7,523 nucleotides of DNA, taken from assembly GCA_009886815.1 (NCBI GenBank), contig QXYP01000253.1, positions 1-7,523 on the forward strand, written 5' to 3'. The first letter of the stretch is position 1; each line of letters begins with the position of its first letter. This document shows, one piece after another, positions 1-6,763 of the stretch. Made by a program: the position numbers and the translations under genes. The stretch is from Halieaceae bacterium. Lineage in GTDB: Bacteria > Pseudomonadota > Gammaproteobacteria > Pseudomonadales > Halieaceae. Below the pieces are notes generated by a model. That model did no database searches. It worked only from the letters and a program-made list of their open reading frames with translations, and was not told the DNA's origin.

Positions 1-1
1 A

Positions 2-157
2 ACAGTTTACCCCGCTTGGCTCGCAGAGCAAAGCTCAGCCCAAATACAGGCCAATGTCGATTTACACAACTCTGGGATTAAGCCCAAAAATGCGCTTAGT
101 CACTCTTGGGAGCGCCCGCCAAAGGATAAGCCGCGTTGGCTCCACAACGATTTATAG
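2..157 (+). CDS. C-terminal end of an unidentified protein (5' end outside window)
   Basis: Reading frame 2 is open from the left edge for 51 codons and ends at TAG 155-157. The peptide is hydrophilic and varied, with four Trp, a Pro/Lys-rich stretch (ERPPKDKPRW) and a final LHNDL, which looks more like real protein than translated noncoding DNA. The other two plus frames are interrupted or read poorly. I see no start codon, signal peptide, membrane segment or family motif, and I do not recognise the protein. After the TAG the same frame stays open for 33 more codons to TAG 257-259. That is within chance expectation, but a nonsense mutation in a longer gene is possible. I infer that this is the tail of a larger gene lying upstream. 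Confidence 0.4.
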   Translation, partial: TVYPAWLAEQSSAQIQANVDLHNSGIKPKNALSHSWERPPKDKPRWLHNDL

Positions 158-665
158 ACGGCAAATTTAGAGACCTCCCATGAGGCAATAGCGACCGATC
201 TGAATGCCAACGGCAACACCATTAAAACCCGGCAAATCGCAATAAAAGATGCAAATTAGGATTGACATCGCAAAATAAGACAACTAATCTACAGGCAAGT
301 CAGGAAGACCGGCTTCTGAACGGCGCGAGTCATGGACGACTCACTACTTGGAACCTTGTTCCCGCCATGCAGAGCCCACCGGGGCAAGGAACGCCCCAAT
401 CACTCCAAAACAGCACGTTTTTCATCTATTTCGCGCCTCGTATTTTATCAAGCCCGTATTTTAAGTTACTAAAGCAGAAAATCAGGAATCCTCCTGTCGC
501 TTAGGTGACAGGTAGGTCGGCGCTTGTCTGGCACGAGTGGCTTAAGGAAAGCACGCCACCCACAATCAGCAATCTTATGCCACTAAGCGCAGATACGCGG
601 AGGGCCAGTGCACCCCGGGCAAACCTCTTTCAGATTAGGCGCAGGGAACCCTAAGTGCCCCACCG
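158..665. other. Gene-poor interval with small inverted repeats
   Basis: About 500 bases lie between the leftmost partial gene and the convergent Lrp-type gene without a convincing coding region. The longest open stretch (262-504, plus, TTG start) has no Shine-Dalgarno sequence, no recognisable motif and a composition like translated noncoding DNA, so I do not call it. Visible structure is limited to a GAGTC/GACTC inverted repeat at 327-342, a longer hairpin at 493-512, and a TTAGG/CCTAA pair at 635-654 just past the stop of the Lrp-type gene. None is followed by a clear T-run on either strand, so no intrinsic terminator is called. The stretch could be a long intergenic region, a decayed gene, or hold an unrecognised small RNA. 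Confidence 0.45.
493..512. repeat. Inverted repeat, 8-bp stem with TTAG loop
   Basis: The arms CCTGTC (493-498) and GACAGG (507-512) pair perfectly. The stem is extended inward by a G-T wobble and a C-G pair, leaving the tetraloop TTAG. No T-run follows on either strand, so it does not look like a standard intrinsic terminator. It could be a structured RNA element or a protein site, or a chance repeat. No second copy was noticed in the window. Confidence 0.4.
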
Positions 666-1157
666 TCAATCCCCGTTCGACTCTTTTAGCTGAGTATTTA
701 TGGGCAAAGCGGTGGTATTTTTTATCTCCGTGACCGCCATGTGAGAGTGAAGCTCTCGAATCATTTCCATGGTATTCAATGTGTTACGTACAAAATCCTC
801 ATAGTGCCGGATATCGCGAGTTACGATTTTCAATACATAGTCCCAGATCCCGGTCATGGTGTAGCACTCTAAAACTTCAGGGTGATGGATAATGTCGGCC
901 TCGAAGGCGAGCAAATTTTGCCGCCCTGATTGGGTTAAGTTAACCGTTGCAAAAACAACCACCTCCATCCCCAGCAGCTGCCGATCTAACAGCGCCACCT
1001 GACCACGGATGACGCCAGACTCCTGCAACCGGTTAATCCGACGCCAACAGGGCGACTGCGACATGTGTACCTGCTCCGCTAGATCCGCCGTGCTAATCGC
1101 AGCATCCGTCTGCAAAACCCCCAATATCTGACGATCGACCCTAGAGATATCTGGCAT
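666..1157 (-). CDS. Lrp/AsnC family transcriptional regulator
   Basis: This 163-residue protein has the full Lrp/AsnC architecture and length. An N-terminal winged helix-turn-helix (about residues 5-50, opening VDRQILGVLQ, with recognition-helix region SQSPCWRRINRLQ) precedes a RAM ligand-binding and oligomerisation domain (about 65-145). The effector-site glycine loop is TGIWDYVLKI at 102-111. The start at 1157 is preferred over the in-frame ATG at 1169 because GGGG (1167-1164) lies 6 nt upstream of it and would be its Shine-Dalgarno. The family binds DNA as dimers to octamers and responds to amino acids. The gene is divergent from the oxidoreductase-dehydrogenase pair, the usual arrangement for a local Lrp-type regulator. 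By analogy with BkdR of Pseudomonas putida it probably controls that pair and itself, in response to a branched-chain or aromatic amino acid; ligand and sign of regulation are inferred. Family assignment is secure. Confidence 0.95.
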   Translation of the reverse strand: MPDISRVDRQILGVLQTDAAISTADLAEQVHMSQSPCWRRINRLQESGVIRGQVALLDRQLLGMEVVVFATVNLTQSGRQNLLAFEADIIHHPEVLECYTMTGIWDYVLKIVTRDIRHYEDFVRNTLNTMEMIRELHSHMAVTEIKNTTALPINTQLKESNGD

Positions 1158-1286
1158 ATTTTTCCCCATATAAACAGTTTTTAGACAAATCTATTCAATA
1201 TTAAGCGCTTAACTATAAATATAAGATAAAAAATTCCCATATTTTTGAGAAAATTTGCGCACACCGTCACTGATTAGGCCGTCATC
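1158..1286. promoter_or_regulatory. Divergent AT-rich promoter/operator region
   Basis: The 129 bp between the regulator and the oxidoreductase are clearly AT-rich, with A/T tracts that suit Lrp-type binding and DNA bending. The region contains a perfect 12-bp palindrome (1201-1212) and overlapping -10-like sequences on the plus strand (TATAAA at 1214-1219, TAAGAT at 1222-1227). No good -35 hexamer sits 16-18 bp upstream of these, which would fit an activator-dependent promoter but could also mean the real promoter is elsewhere. The function as a shared control region is inferred from position, composition and the divergent regulator. Exact promoter elements are not resolved. Confidence 0.5.
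1201..1212. repeat. Perfect palindrome TTAAGCGCTTAA, candidate operator
   Basis: The 12-bp sequence TTAAGCGCTTAA is its own reverse complement and lies in the divergent spacer, 44 bp from the regulator start at 1157 and 74 bp from the oxidoreductase start at 1287. It directly precedes the plus-strand -10-like sequences, so a bound protein could affect both directions. It does not closely match the E. coli Lrp consensus, so assigning it to this regulator is a guess from position. Confidence 0.4.
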
Positions 1287-4200
1287 ATGAGCCAAGCACC
1301 CGCCCAGCCAAGTCGGCATGTCCAGTTAGACGACAAATACACACTGCAACACGGCCGGGCTTACATGACGGGGATCGAAGCCCTCGTGCGCCTACCCATG
1401 CTTCAACAGCAACGCGACCAGGCAAGGGGGCTCAATACCGCTGGCTTTATATCGGGCTATCGAGGCTCACCACTTGGCGGGGTCGACCAAGCCATGTGGC
1501 AAGCCAAGGCCTTTTTAAAGAACCAGAACATTCATTTTCAACCGGGCGTCAATGAAGAGCTGGCGGCGACCGCCGTTTGGGGCTCCCAACAAAATCAGCT
1601 GTTTAAGGGCTCTCGATTCGATGGCGTTTTCGGGCTTTGGTATGGCAAGGGTCCCGGGGTCGATCGTTCAATGGACGTTATCAAACATGCCAATGCATTT
1701 GGTACAGCACCGAATGGCGGAGTGCTGGTTGTTGCAGGTGACGATCATGCCTGCAAGTCCTCTACCCTCCCCAATCAATCCGAACATATGTTCATCGGTG
1801 CATCGGTACCGGTCCTGGCCCCGGCTAATGTTCAGGAAGTTCTCGACCTGGGGCTATTTGGCTGGGAGCTATCGCGCTTTTCTGGATGCTGGGTTGCGTT
1901 AAAAGCCATCACTGAAAATATGGATTCCGCCATTTCTGCCAGCATAGACGCCAATCGAATTTCCATACAAATTCCAGACGGTTTTGAATTACCCGAAGGT
2001 GGTGTCAGCGCGCGCTGGCCAGACAAACCGCTGGATCAAGAGCGGCGACTGAATAAATATAAAATTTATGCCGCTCGTGAGTTTGCCCGGGTCAACAATC
2101 TTAATCCTATTGTTATCGATAGCCCTAACCCGCGACTGGGTATCATTTGTTCAGGCAAAGCCTACCTCGACGTTATGCAGGCACTGGAAGATATCGGTAT
2201 TGATGAGGGCGCAGCGGCTGAGATTGGAATTCGCGTTTATAAAGTGGGTATGCCTTGGCCACTAGAACCCCAGCAAACCCATCGATTCGCCGAAGGGCTA
2301 GAAGAAATTCTCGTGGTCGAAGAGAAGCGCTCTATTATTGAGGACCAATTAACGTCTCAGCTTTACAACTATCCGGTGGGCTCCCGCCCCAGAGTGGTCG
2401 GCGAATTCGACGAAAGCGGAATCGATCTATTGCCCAATTTGGGCGAGCTCACCCCTGCAATGGTTGCGCTGGCGATCGCTGGACGTCTACGACGATTTTT
2501 TACCAGCCCAACACTGGAAGAACGCATCCGTTGGATTGAGCAAAAGGAAAAGTCCCTAGCCGTACCTGCCGATACTATTGAACGCACCCCACACTTCTGC
2601 TCTGGGTGTCCGCACAACACCTCGACTCAAATTCCTGAAGGCAGTCGCGGTCTTGGGGGTATTGGCTGTCACTATATGGCCACCTGGATGCCAGATCGTG
2701 GAACCGACACCTTTACCCAAATGGGTGGCGAGGGTGCAACGTGGATAGGCCAAGCGCCTTTTACCGACACACCCCACGTATTTCAAAATCTAGGTGACGG
2801 CACCTATTTTCATTCAGGGGTACTCGCCATCAGGGCGGCGGTTGCTGCAGGCGTAAACATTACCTATAAAATCTTGTACAACGAGGCCGTGGCCATGACT
2901 GGCGGTCAACCGATCGACGGCACCCTAAGTGTGAGCGATCTGATACTCCAATTGCGGGGTGAAGGCGTGCGAAGGATCGCCCTTGTGTCTGATCAGCCCG
3001 ACACCTTCAAAGGTCAATTTAACGACATTCCCGGCTTCAGCTTGCACCATCGCGACAAGCTGGAAGCACTTCAAATTGAACTTCGTGAAGTCACGGGAAC
3101 CTCTGTCATTATTTACCAACAACTTTGCGCCACCGAAAAACGACGGCAGCGTAAAAAAGGCAAAGTGGCCAGACCTCCAAGGCGAATTGCCATCAACGAT
3201 GCTGTGTGTGAGGGATGTGGGGACTGCGGCGCCGAATCAAACTGCCTGTCAGTACTTCCTAAAGATACCGTACTGGGCCGCAAGCGACAGATTGATCAGA
3301 ACGCCTGCAATGCGGACTACAGCTGCCTCAAGGGCTTCTGCCCGAGTTTTGTCTCCGTTGTCGGTGCAGAACCTCGACACCCCGAATCCTCCGCCCAACC
3401 TATCACCCTTCTACCGTCACTGCCTGAACCCAACCTCCCGGATCTTTCAGTGCCCTGGAATACGGTAGTCGCTGGGGTTGGCGGTACCGGTGTTCTCACC
3501 ATATCGTCACTGTTAGCCATGGCGGCACACATCGAAGGCAAGGGCTGCGCTACCTTGAACCAAACAGGGTTGGCTCAAAAATTTGGGGCGGTTACCAGCC
3601 ATGTACGAATAGCGAGCGATCAAGAGCAAATTAAAGCTGTCCGTATTCCTGCCGGTGAAGCAGATTTATTAGTCGGTTGCGATCTTGTCGTAACCGCAGG
3701 CTATGAGTGCCTAGCTAAAGCCGCCATCGGTCGCACTCATGCGCTGGTCAATGTTGCAGAACAACCGACCGCTAGTTTTATCCATGATCCCGATGCGAAA
3801 TTTCCTGTGGAGGGTATGCAAAGAAAAATATCCCGAGAAGTGGGTGCTGAGACTACCTTTGTCAATGCCACCCAAGTAGCCAAAGAACTCCTAGGAGACA
3901 CGATTGGAGCCAACCTTTTCCTGATGGGCTGCGCCTGGCAAAAAGGCTGGATACCGGTCTCACGGCAGGCTCTCATTGAAGCGATCGAAGTGAATAACGT
4001 CGCCGTAGCGTTCAACAAGGAAGCGTTTGAACTGGGCCGGCATTATGCCCATGCGCCCGACTCGGTTTATCAAAGGTTTCAGCGCTCGCCCATGGCTCAA
4101 TCAAAACCTCCAACTATGACACTGGATCAACTGATTGCAGACCGCGTTGTCAGGCTGACCGCTTATCAGAGCACAGCTTATGCGCAACAATACCGAGAGC

Positions 4201-4787
4201 ATATTGATGCTGTGCGGTGTCGCGACCCCCAAGCCGAGGCGACTGATTCGTTGACTTGGGCAGCAGCCACCCAACTGTATCGGTTGATGGCGATCAAAGA
4301 CGAGTATGAGGTAGCCCGCCTGCACTCCGACCCCGAGTTCTATAAACAGTTAGCCGGGCAATTTACGGGCGCGTACAAACTACGATTTCACCTGGCACCG
4401 CCACTGCTATGCCGGCCCGACCCAATCACCGGGAAAATAGCCAAGCGAGAATTTGGTGGTTGGATACGGCCTTTTTTTGCGGGACTTGCCCGGCTTAAGC
4501 GCCTACGAGGTACGAAGTTTGATGTCTTCGGTTACAGCGCAGAAAGGAGCGCCGAGCGGAACGACTTAAAACGCTATTTAGATTTGTTATCGACCGTCAT
4601 TACAGAGCTAGACACGCATAATTATCAAGAGGCTGTCGCCCTCGCGACGCTGCCCAAAGGCTTGCGGGGTTTTGGCTACGTCCGCGCCAAAAATCGAAAG
4701 GCTGTCGCTCAGGAGCAACAGCAGTTACTGGCGGTTTTTCTCAGCAAAGACGCAAGCCCCGAGCTCGATGCTGTGGCAAATGCCTGA
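1287..4787 (+). CDS. Indolepyruvate ferredoxin oxidoreductase family protein (fused single chain)
   Basis: The 1166-residue protein matches the usual length and domain order of fused single-chain 2-oxoacid:ferredoxin oxidoreductases of the indolepyruvate type, which convert a 2-oxo acid plus CoA to acyl-CoA, CO2 and reduced ferredoxin in the cytoplasm. The N-terminal pyrimidine-binding region has GFISGYRGSP (53-62) and NEE (89-91). A CSGCPH motif starts at 438. The TPP/Mg site is GDGTY (503-507) with Asn532 in NEAVAMTGGQ. Seven cysteines follow (641, 644, 647, 653, then 674, 680, 685) for Fe-S binding. The gamma domain carries GVGGTGV (730-736), and the C-terminal region (about 930-1135, with HLAPPLL, KREFGGW and LRGFGYV) matches the DUF6537-type tail. 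The ribosome site before 1287 is weak. It probably shares a transcript with the dehydrogenase 51 bp downstream. No ferredoxin gene is nearby. Family is secure; substrate (arylpyruvate or branched-chain oxo acid) is inferred. Confidence 0.96.
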   Translation: MSQAPAQPSRHVQLDDKYTLQHGRAYMTGIEALVRLPMLQQQRDQARGLNTAGFISGYRGSPLGGVDQAMWQAKAFLKNQNIHFQPGVNEELAATAVWGSQQNQLFKGSRFDGVFGLWYGKGPGVDRSMDVIKHANAFGTAPNGGVLVVAGDDHACKSSTLPNQSEHMFIGASVPVLAPANVQEVLDLGLFGWELSRFSGCWVALKAITENMDSAISASIDANRISIQIPDGFELPEGGVSARWPDKPLDQERRLNKYKIYAAREFARVNNLNPIVIDSPNPRLGIICSGKAYLDVMQALEDIGIDEGAAAEIGIRVYKVGMPWPLEPQQTHRFAEGLEEILVVEEKRSIIEDQLTSQLYNYPVGSRPRVVGEFDESGIDLLPNLGELTPAMVALAIAGRLRRFFTSPTLEERIRWIEQKEKSLAVPADTIERTPHFCSGCPHNTSTQIPEGSRGLGGIGCHYMATWMPDRGTDTFTQMGGEGATWIGQAPFTDTPHVFQNLGDGTYFHSGVLAIRAAVAAGVNITYKILYNEAVAMTGGQPIDGTLSVSDLILQLRGEGVRRIALVSDQPDTFKGQFNDIPGFSLHHRDKLEALQIELREVTGTSVIIYQQLCATEKRRQRKKGKVARPPRRIAINDAVCEGCGDCGAESNCLSVLPKDTVLGRKRQIDQNACNADYSCLKGFCPSFVSVVGAEPRHPESSAQPITLLPSLPEPNLPDLSVPWNTVVAGVGGTGVLTISSLLAMAAHIEGKGCATLNQTGLAQKFGAVTSHVRIASDQEQIKAVRIPAGEADLLVGCDLVVTAGYECLAKAAIGRTHALVNVAEQPTASFIHDPDAKFPVEGMQRKISREVGAETTFVNATQVAKELLGDTIGANLFLMGCAWQKGWIPVSRQALIEAIEVNNVAVAFNKEAFELGRHYAHAPDSVYQRFQRSPMAQSKPPTMTLDQLIADRVVRLTAYQSTAYAQQYREHIDAVRCRDPQAEATDSLTWAAATQLYRLMAIKDEYEVARLHSDPEFYKQLAGQFTGAYKLRFHLAPPLLCRPDPITGKIAKREFGGWIRPFFAGLARLKRLRGTKFDVFGYSAERSAERNDLKRYLDLLSTVITELDTHNYQEAVALATLPKGLRGFGYVRAKNRKAVAQEQQQLLAVFLSKDASPELDAVANA

Positions 4788-4827
4788 AGACCAAAACCTC
4801 AACAAAACTGATCACCGAATTTCATGC

Positions 4828-4831
4828 GGAG
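4828..4831 (+). promoter_or_regulatory. Shine-Dalgarno GGAG that sets the dehydrogenase start
   Basis: GGAG lies 7 nt before ATG 4839, near-ideal spacing. The earlier in-frame ATG at 4824 has no such site and would place this GGAG inside the coding region. Residue numbering from 4839 also aligns the catalytic residues exactly with the Bacillus leucine dehydrogenase numbering. Confidence 0.7.
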
Positions 4832-4838
4832 CGCATAC

Positions 4839-5912
4839 ATGTCACATCTAACTGTTAACAACGATAACGAACACGAAAAGATATTGACGATATTCGATGC
4901 CAATAGCGGCCTTAATGCCATTATCGCCATCCACAGTACCCACTTAGGCCCCGCTGTCGGTGGCTGCCGCATGTATCCTTATGTCCAAGAAGCCCATGCA
5001 CTGAAAGATGCCCTGAGACTCTCCCGAGGTATGACCTACAAATCGGCGCTCGCCGGATTGCCTTTTGGTGGTGGCAAATCAGTGATTTTGGGCGATCCAA
5101 AGCAGCACAAGAACCCGGCGTTACTGCGAGCTATGGGAGAATTTGTCGAAACATTAGCCGGGCGTTATGTCATTGCCGAAGACTCCGGCACCTCGCCAGA
5201 CGATATGCGCATTGTCGCGGAAACCACGCGCTACGTTGCCGGCACCAACGCCACCTTAAGAGAAGACCCCTCACCCGCCACAGCCCGTGGCGTGTTCATG
5301 GGCATCGAAGCCGGAGTTGCACACGCTTTCGGCAATGCCTCGCTAATAGGCCGGTCTGTAGCCATACAGGGCCTTGGGCACGTCGGCTACCATCTGGCGA
5401 AATACCTCACTGAAGCCGGTGCCAAAGTTTACGGCAGCGATATTCATGGCGAAAATTTGAATCGCGCTGTTAAAACCCTAGGCGTCACAGCAGTCTCACC
5501 CGACGAAATTCTTTTTCAAAGGTGCGATGTCTTGGCACCCTGTGCCATGGGTGCAGTGCTGAACAAAAACAGTATTGCCAAGCTCCAAACCCAAGTTATT
5601 GCAGGCGCCGCTAACAATCAGCTAGCCGAAGATGAGGACGACGAGGGCCTTAGAGCCCGGGGCATTGCCTACTGCCCTGACTTTGCTATTAATGCTGGCG
5701 GAATTATTGATATTCATCACCAGCAGCAAAATGCTTCTCATAAAACACGAAAATTGGCCGTTGACCGTATTGCCCAGAACGTGACAAATATTCTCGAGGG
5801 CGCCCAGAAGAAACGCGTAGGCACTCAACAAATAGCGGCGGCCTTAGCCAAGGAAAAGCTGAATCCGTGCTCCGCAAAACAGCAAACTCCAACTTGGTCA
5901 GGTGCTGCTTGA
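4839..5912 (+). CDS. Leucine/valine/phenylalanine dehydrogenase (Glu/Leu/Phe/Val dehydrogenase family)
   Basis: This 357-residue cytoplasmic enzyme should catalyse reversible NAD-dependent oxidative deamination of an L-amino acid to its 2-oxo acid and ammonia. The sequence closely resembles Bacillus leucine dehydrogenase along its length: GLNAIIAIH and LGPAVGGCRM near the N-terminus, Lys68 in MTYK, catalytic Lys80 in GGGKS, Asp115 in AEDSGT, then the Rossmann motif GLGHVG (178-183). Asp201 in SDIH, at the end of the second strand, favours NAD+ over NADP+. CDVLAPCA, VIAGAANNQL and FAINAGGIID complete the signature. An unusually acidic run, EDEDDE (264-269), follows ANNQL. Start 4839 is chosen on its GGAG site. 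The gene follows the oxidoreductase by 51 bp without a visible terminator, so they are probably co-transcribed and the product probably feeds 2-oxo acids to it. Leucine, valine and phenylalanine enzymes cannot be told apart with confidence here. Confidence 0.94.
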   Translation: MSHLTVNNDNEHEKILTIFDANSGLNAIIAIHSTHLGPAVGGCRMYPYVQEAHALKDALRLSRGMTYKSALAGLPFGGGKSVILGDPKQHKNPALLRAMGEFVETLAGRYVIAEDSGTSPDDMRIVAETTRYVAGTNATLREDPSPATARGVFMGIEAGVAHAFGNASLIGRSVAIQGLGHVGYHLAKYLTEAGAKVYGSDIHGENLNRAVKTLGVTAVSPDEILFQRCDVLAPCAMGAVLNKNSIAKLQTQVIAGAANNQLAEDEDDEGLRARGIAYCPDFAINAGGIIDIHHQQQNASHKTRKLAVDRIAQNVTNILEGAQKKRVGTQQIAAALAKEKLNPCSAKQQTPTWSGAA

Positions 5913-5947
5913 TCGTTTTATGCGAAGGGGTGCATCAGAAATTCAGC

Positions 5948-5961
5948 CAGTAGGGCTACTG
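5948..5961. repeat. Short hairpin in the convergent spacer
   Basis: CAGTA (5948-5952) and TACTG (5957-5961) form a 5-bp stem with loop GGGC, 36 bp past the dehydrogenase stop. It is followed by ATCAAGGGGTTTTCC rather than an immediate T-run, so it is at best a weak terminator. The rest of the 167-bp spacer between the convergent dehydrogenase and membrane-protein genes (5913-6079) shows no gene or stronger structure. Confidence 0.3.
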
Positions 5962-6079
5962 ATCAAGGGGTTTTCCTAAATCGGCTTAGCAAAAACAGGG
6001 ACGTAAAAGCTACGCATGCAGTCAATGCCGCCTCAGAAGGTATTTCAACTGTTAACGTGAGATTTAAGAGCGGCGTGCC

Positions 6080-6478
6080 TTAGGTGACGACTCGAATCAA
6101 GACATAAGCGAGCACAGTCATCTGAACCAGAGCCAGCAGCACCGAGCCTCCATGCAAAATATTAAAACGACGCCGGTCGTTGTTGTCGCTCGCCAAATTA
6201 ATCGCTGGCATGAGCAACTGACGCGCAGGCACGGTAGTCAGCGCAACAGCCATCATTAGCCAGGCAGCGATCGTATCCACAAAGAGCAGTAATCCCGCTG
6301 CCAGCAGCGCTACCGCAATACACCACAAATAAAAAACTGGAAAAGCTTTTCGGAGAATCGACCCCGCTTCTTGCGCAGGCAGATGGCTAAAGAGAAAGGC
6401 CGCAAAGCCAAACGAATAAAGCACCATTCCCCCGAACAAGATGGCTGTCATCAACATTGCTACGACTGTCAGTACCAT
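6080..6478 (-). CDS. TMEM205/DUF4149-like small membrane protein
   Basis: The 132-residue protein is very hydrophobic, with about four predicted membrane segments (roughly residues 4-30, 48-66, 68-83 and 110-131). The features recall the DUF4149/TMEM205-like family: a GGMVLYSFGFAAFLF first helix, a polar loop with LPAQEAGSILRKAFPVFY (33-50), a short charged loop with IN and DNNDRRRF (93-105), and then LHGGSVLLALVQM leading into the last helix. The start at 6478 is supported by GAGGGG a few bases upstream on the coding strand. It is convergent with the dehydrogenase and lies downstream of the tRNA pair on the same strand, 124 bp away, with no evident functional tie to either. Biochemical function of bacterial members is unknown to me. 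That it is a real inner-membrane protein is likely; the family name is moderately confident. Confidence 0.82.
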   Translation of the reverse strand: MVLTVVAMLMTAILFGGMVLYSFGFAAFLFSHLPAQEAGSILRKAFPVFYLWCIAVALLAAGLLLFVDTIAAWLMMAVALTTVPARQLLMPAINLASDNNDRRRFNILHGGSVLLALVQMTVLAYVLIRVVT

Positions 6479-6602
6479 AAAACCCCCTCAGCTTAACGAG
6501 AGCTTACGGCCTCAAACTGAAATTAGCCCAATAGTTTTAGTGGGGCCCTGTGTTGGACCCGTAGATTTTAGCGAGGTGGGTGTTGCCGCGTTGCGAAAAA
6601 CA

Positions 6603-6679
6603 TGGGGTGGCTGACGGGGATCGAACCCGCGACAACCGGAGTCACAGTCCGGCGCTCTACCAACTGAGCTACAGCCACC
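6603..6679 (-). tRNA. tRNA-His (GTG)
   Basis: The minus strand folds into a complete 77-nt cloverleaf. The acceptor stem GTGGCTG pairs with CAGCCAC. An extra 5' G at position -1 faces discriminator C73, the identity element of tRNA-His. The D-arm is GCTC/GAGC, the anticodon stem CCGGA/TCCGG has loop CTGTGAC (anticodon GTG), and the T-arm contains TTCGATC. CCA is encoded. It closely resembles E. coli hisR. It lies 7 nt downstream of tRNA-Pro on the same strand, so the two are surely co-transcribed. Confidence 0.98.
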
Positions 6680-6686
6680 ATAGAAA

Positions 6687-6763
6687 TGGTCGGAGAGGAG
6701 GGATTCGAACCCCCGACATCCTGCTCCCAAAGCAGGCGCGCTACCAGGCTGCGCTACACTCCG
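6687..6763 (-). tRNA. tRNA-Pro (TGG)
   Basis: The minus strand gives a 77-nt cloverleaf beginning CGGAGTG and ending CTCTCCG plus ACCA (CCA encoded). The 5' C1-G72 pair is typical of bacterial tRNA-Pro. The D-arm is GCGC/GCGC, the anticodon stem CCTGC/GCAGG has loop TTTGGGA (anticodon TGG), and the T-loop is TTCGAAT. One oddity is a U-U mismatch at acceptor positions 6 and 67, with the other six acceptor pairs intact. It is the promoter-proximal member of the pair with tRNA-His. Confidence 0.97.

Noticed and set aside
262..504. 80-codon plus-strand open frame with TTG start
   Set aside because: It has no ribosome site, no motif, Gln/Ser/Pro-rich low-information composition and a rare start codon. 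Its stop lies inside the hairpin at 493-512. Chance is the simpler explanation.
1158..1169. Upstream ATG (1169) as the start of the Lrp-type gene
   Set aside because: It would add only MGKN, has no Shine-Dalgarno of its own, and would consume the GGGG that sits 6 nt before ATG 1157.
2959..3468. 169-codon open frame inside the oxidoreductase gene
   Set aside because: It is a shadow frame overlapping the Fe-S and gamma-domain coding sequence, with no motif or ribosome site. The other frames inside 1287-5912 are rejected for the same reason.
4824..4838. Upstream ATG (4824) as the start of the amino acid dehydrogenase
   Set aside because: It has no ribosome site, and the GGAG at 4828-4831 points to ATG 4839, from which Lys68, Lys80 and Asp115 fall at the positions known for Bacillus leucine dehydrogenase.
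6543..6560. Possible terminator hairpin after tRNA-His (GGGTCC/GGGCCC on the minus strand)
   Set aside because: The 6-bp stem includes a G-U pair, and the following bases CCACTAAAACTATT are not a T-run. It is too weak to call.
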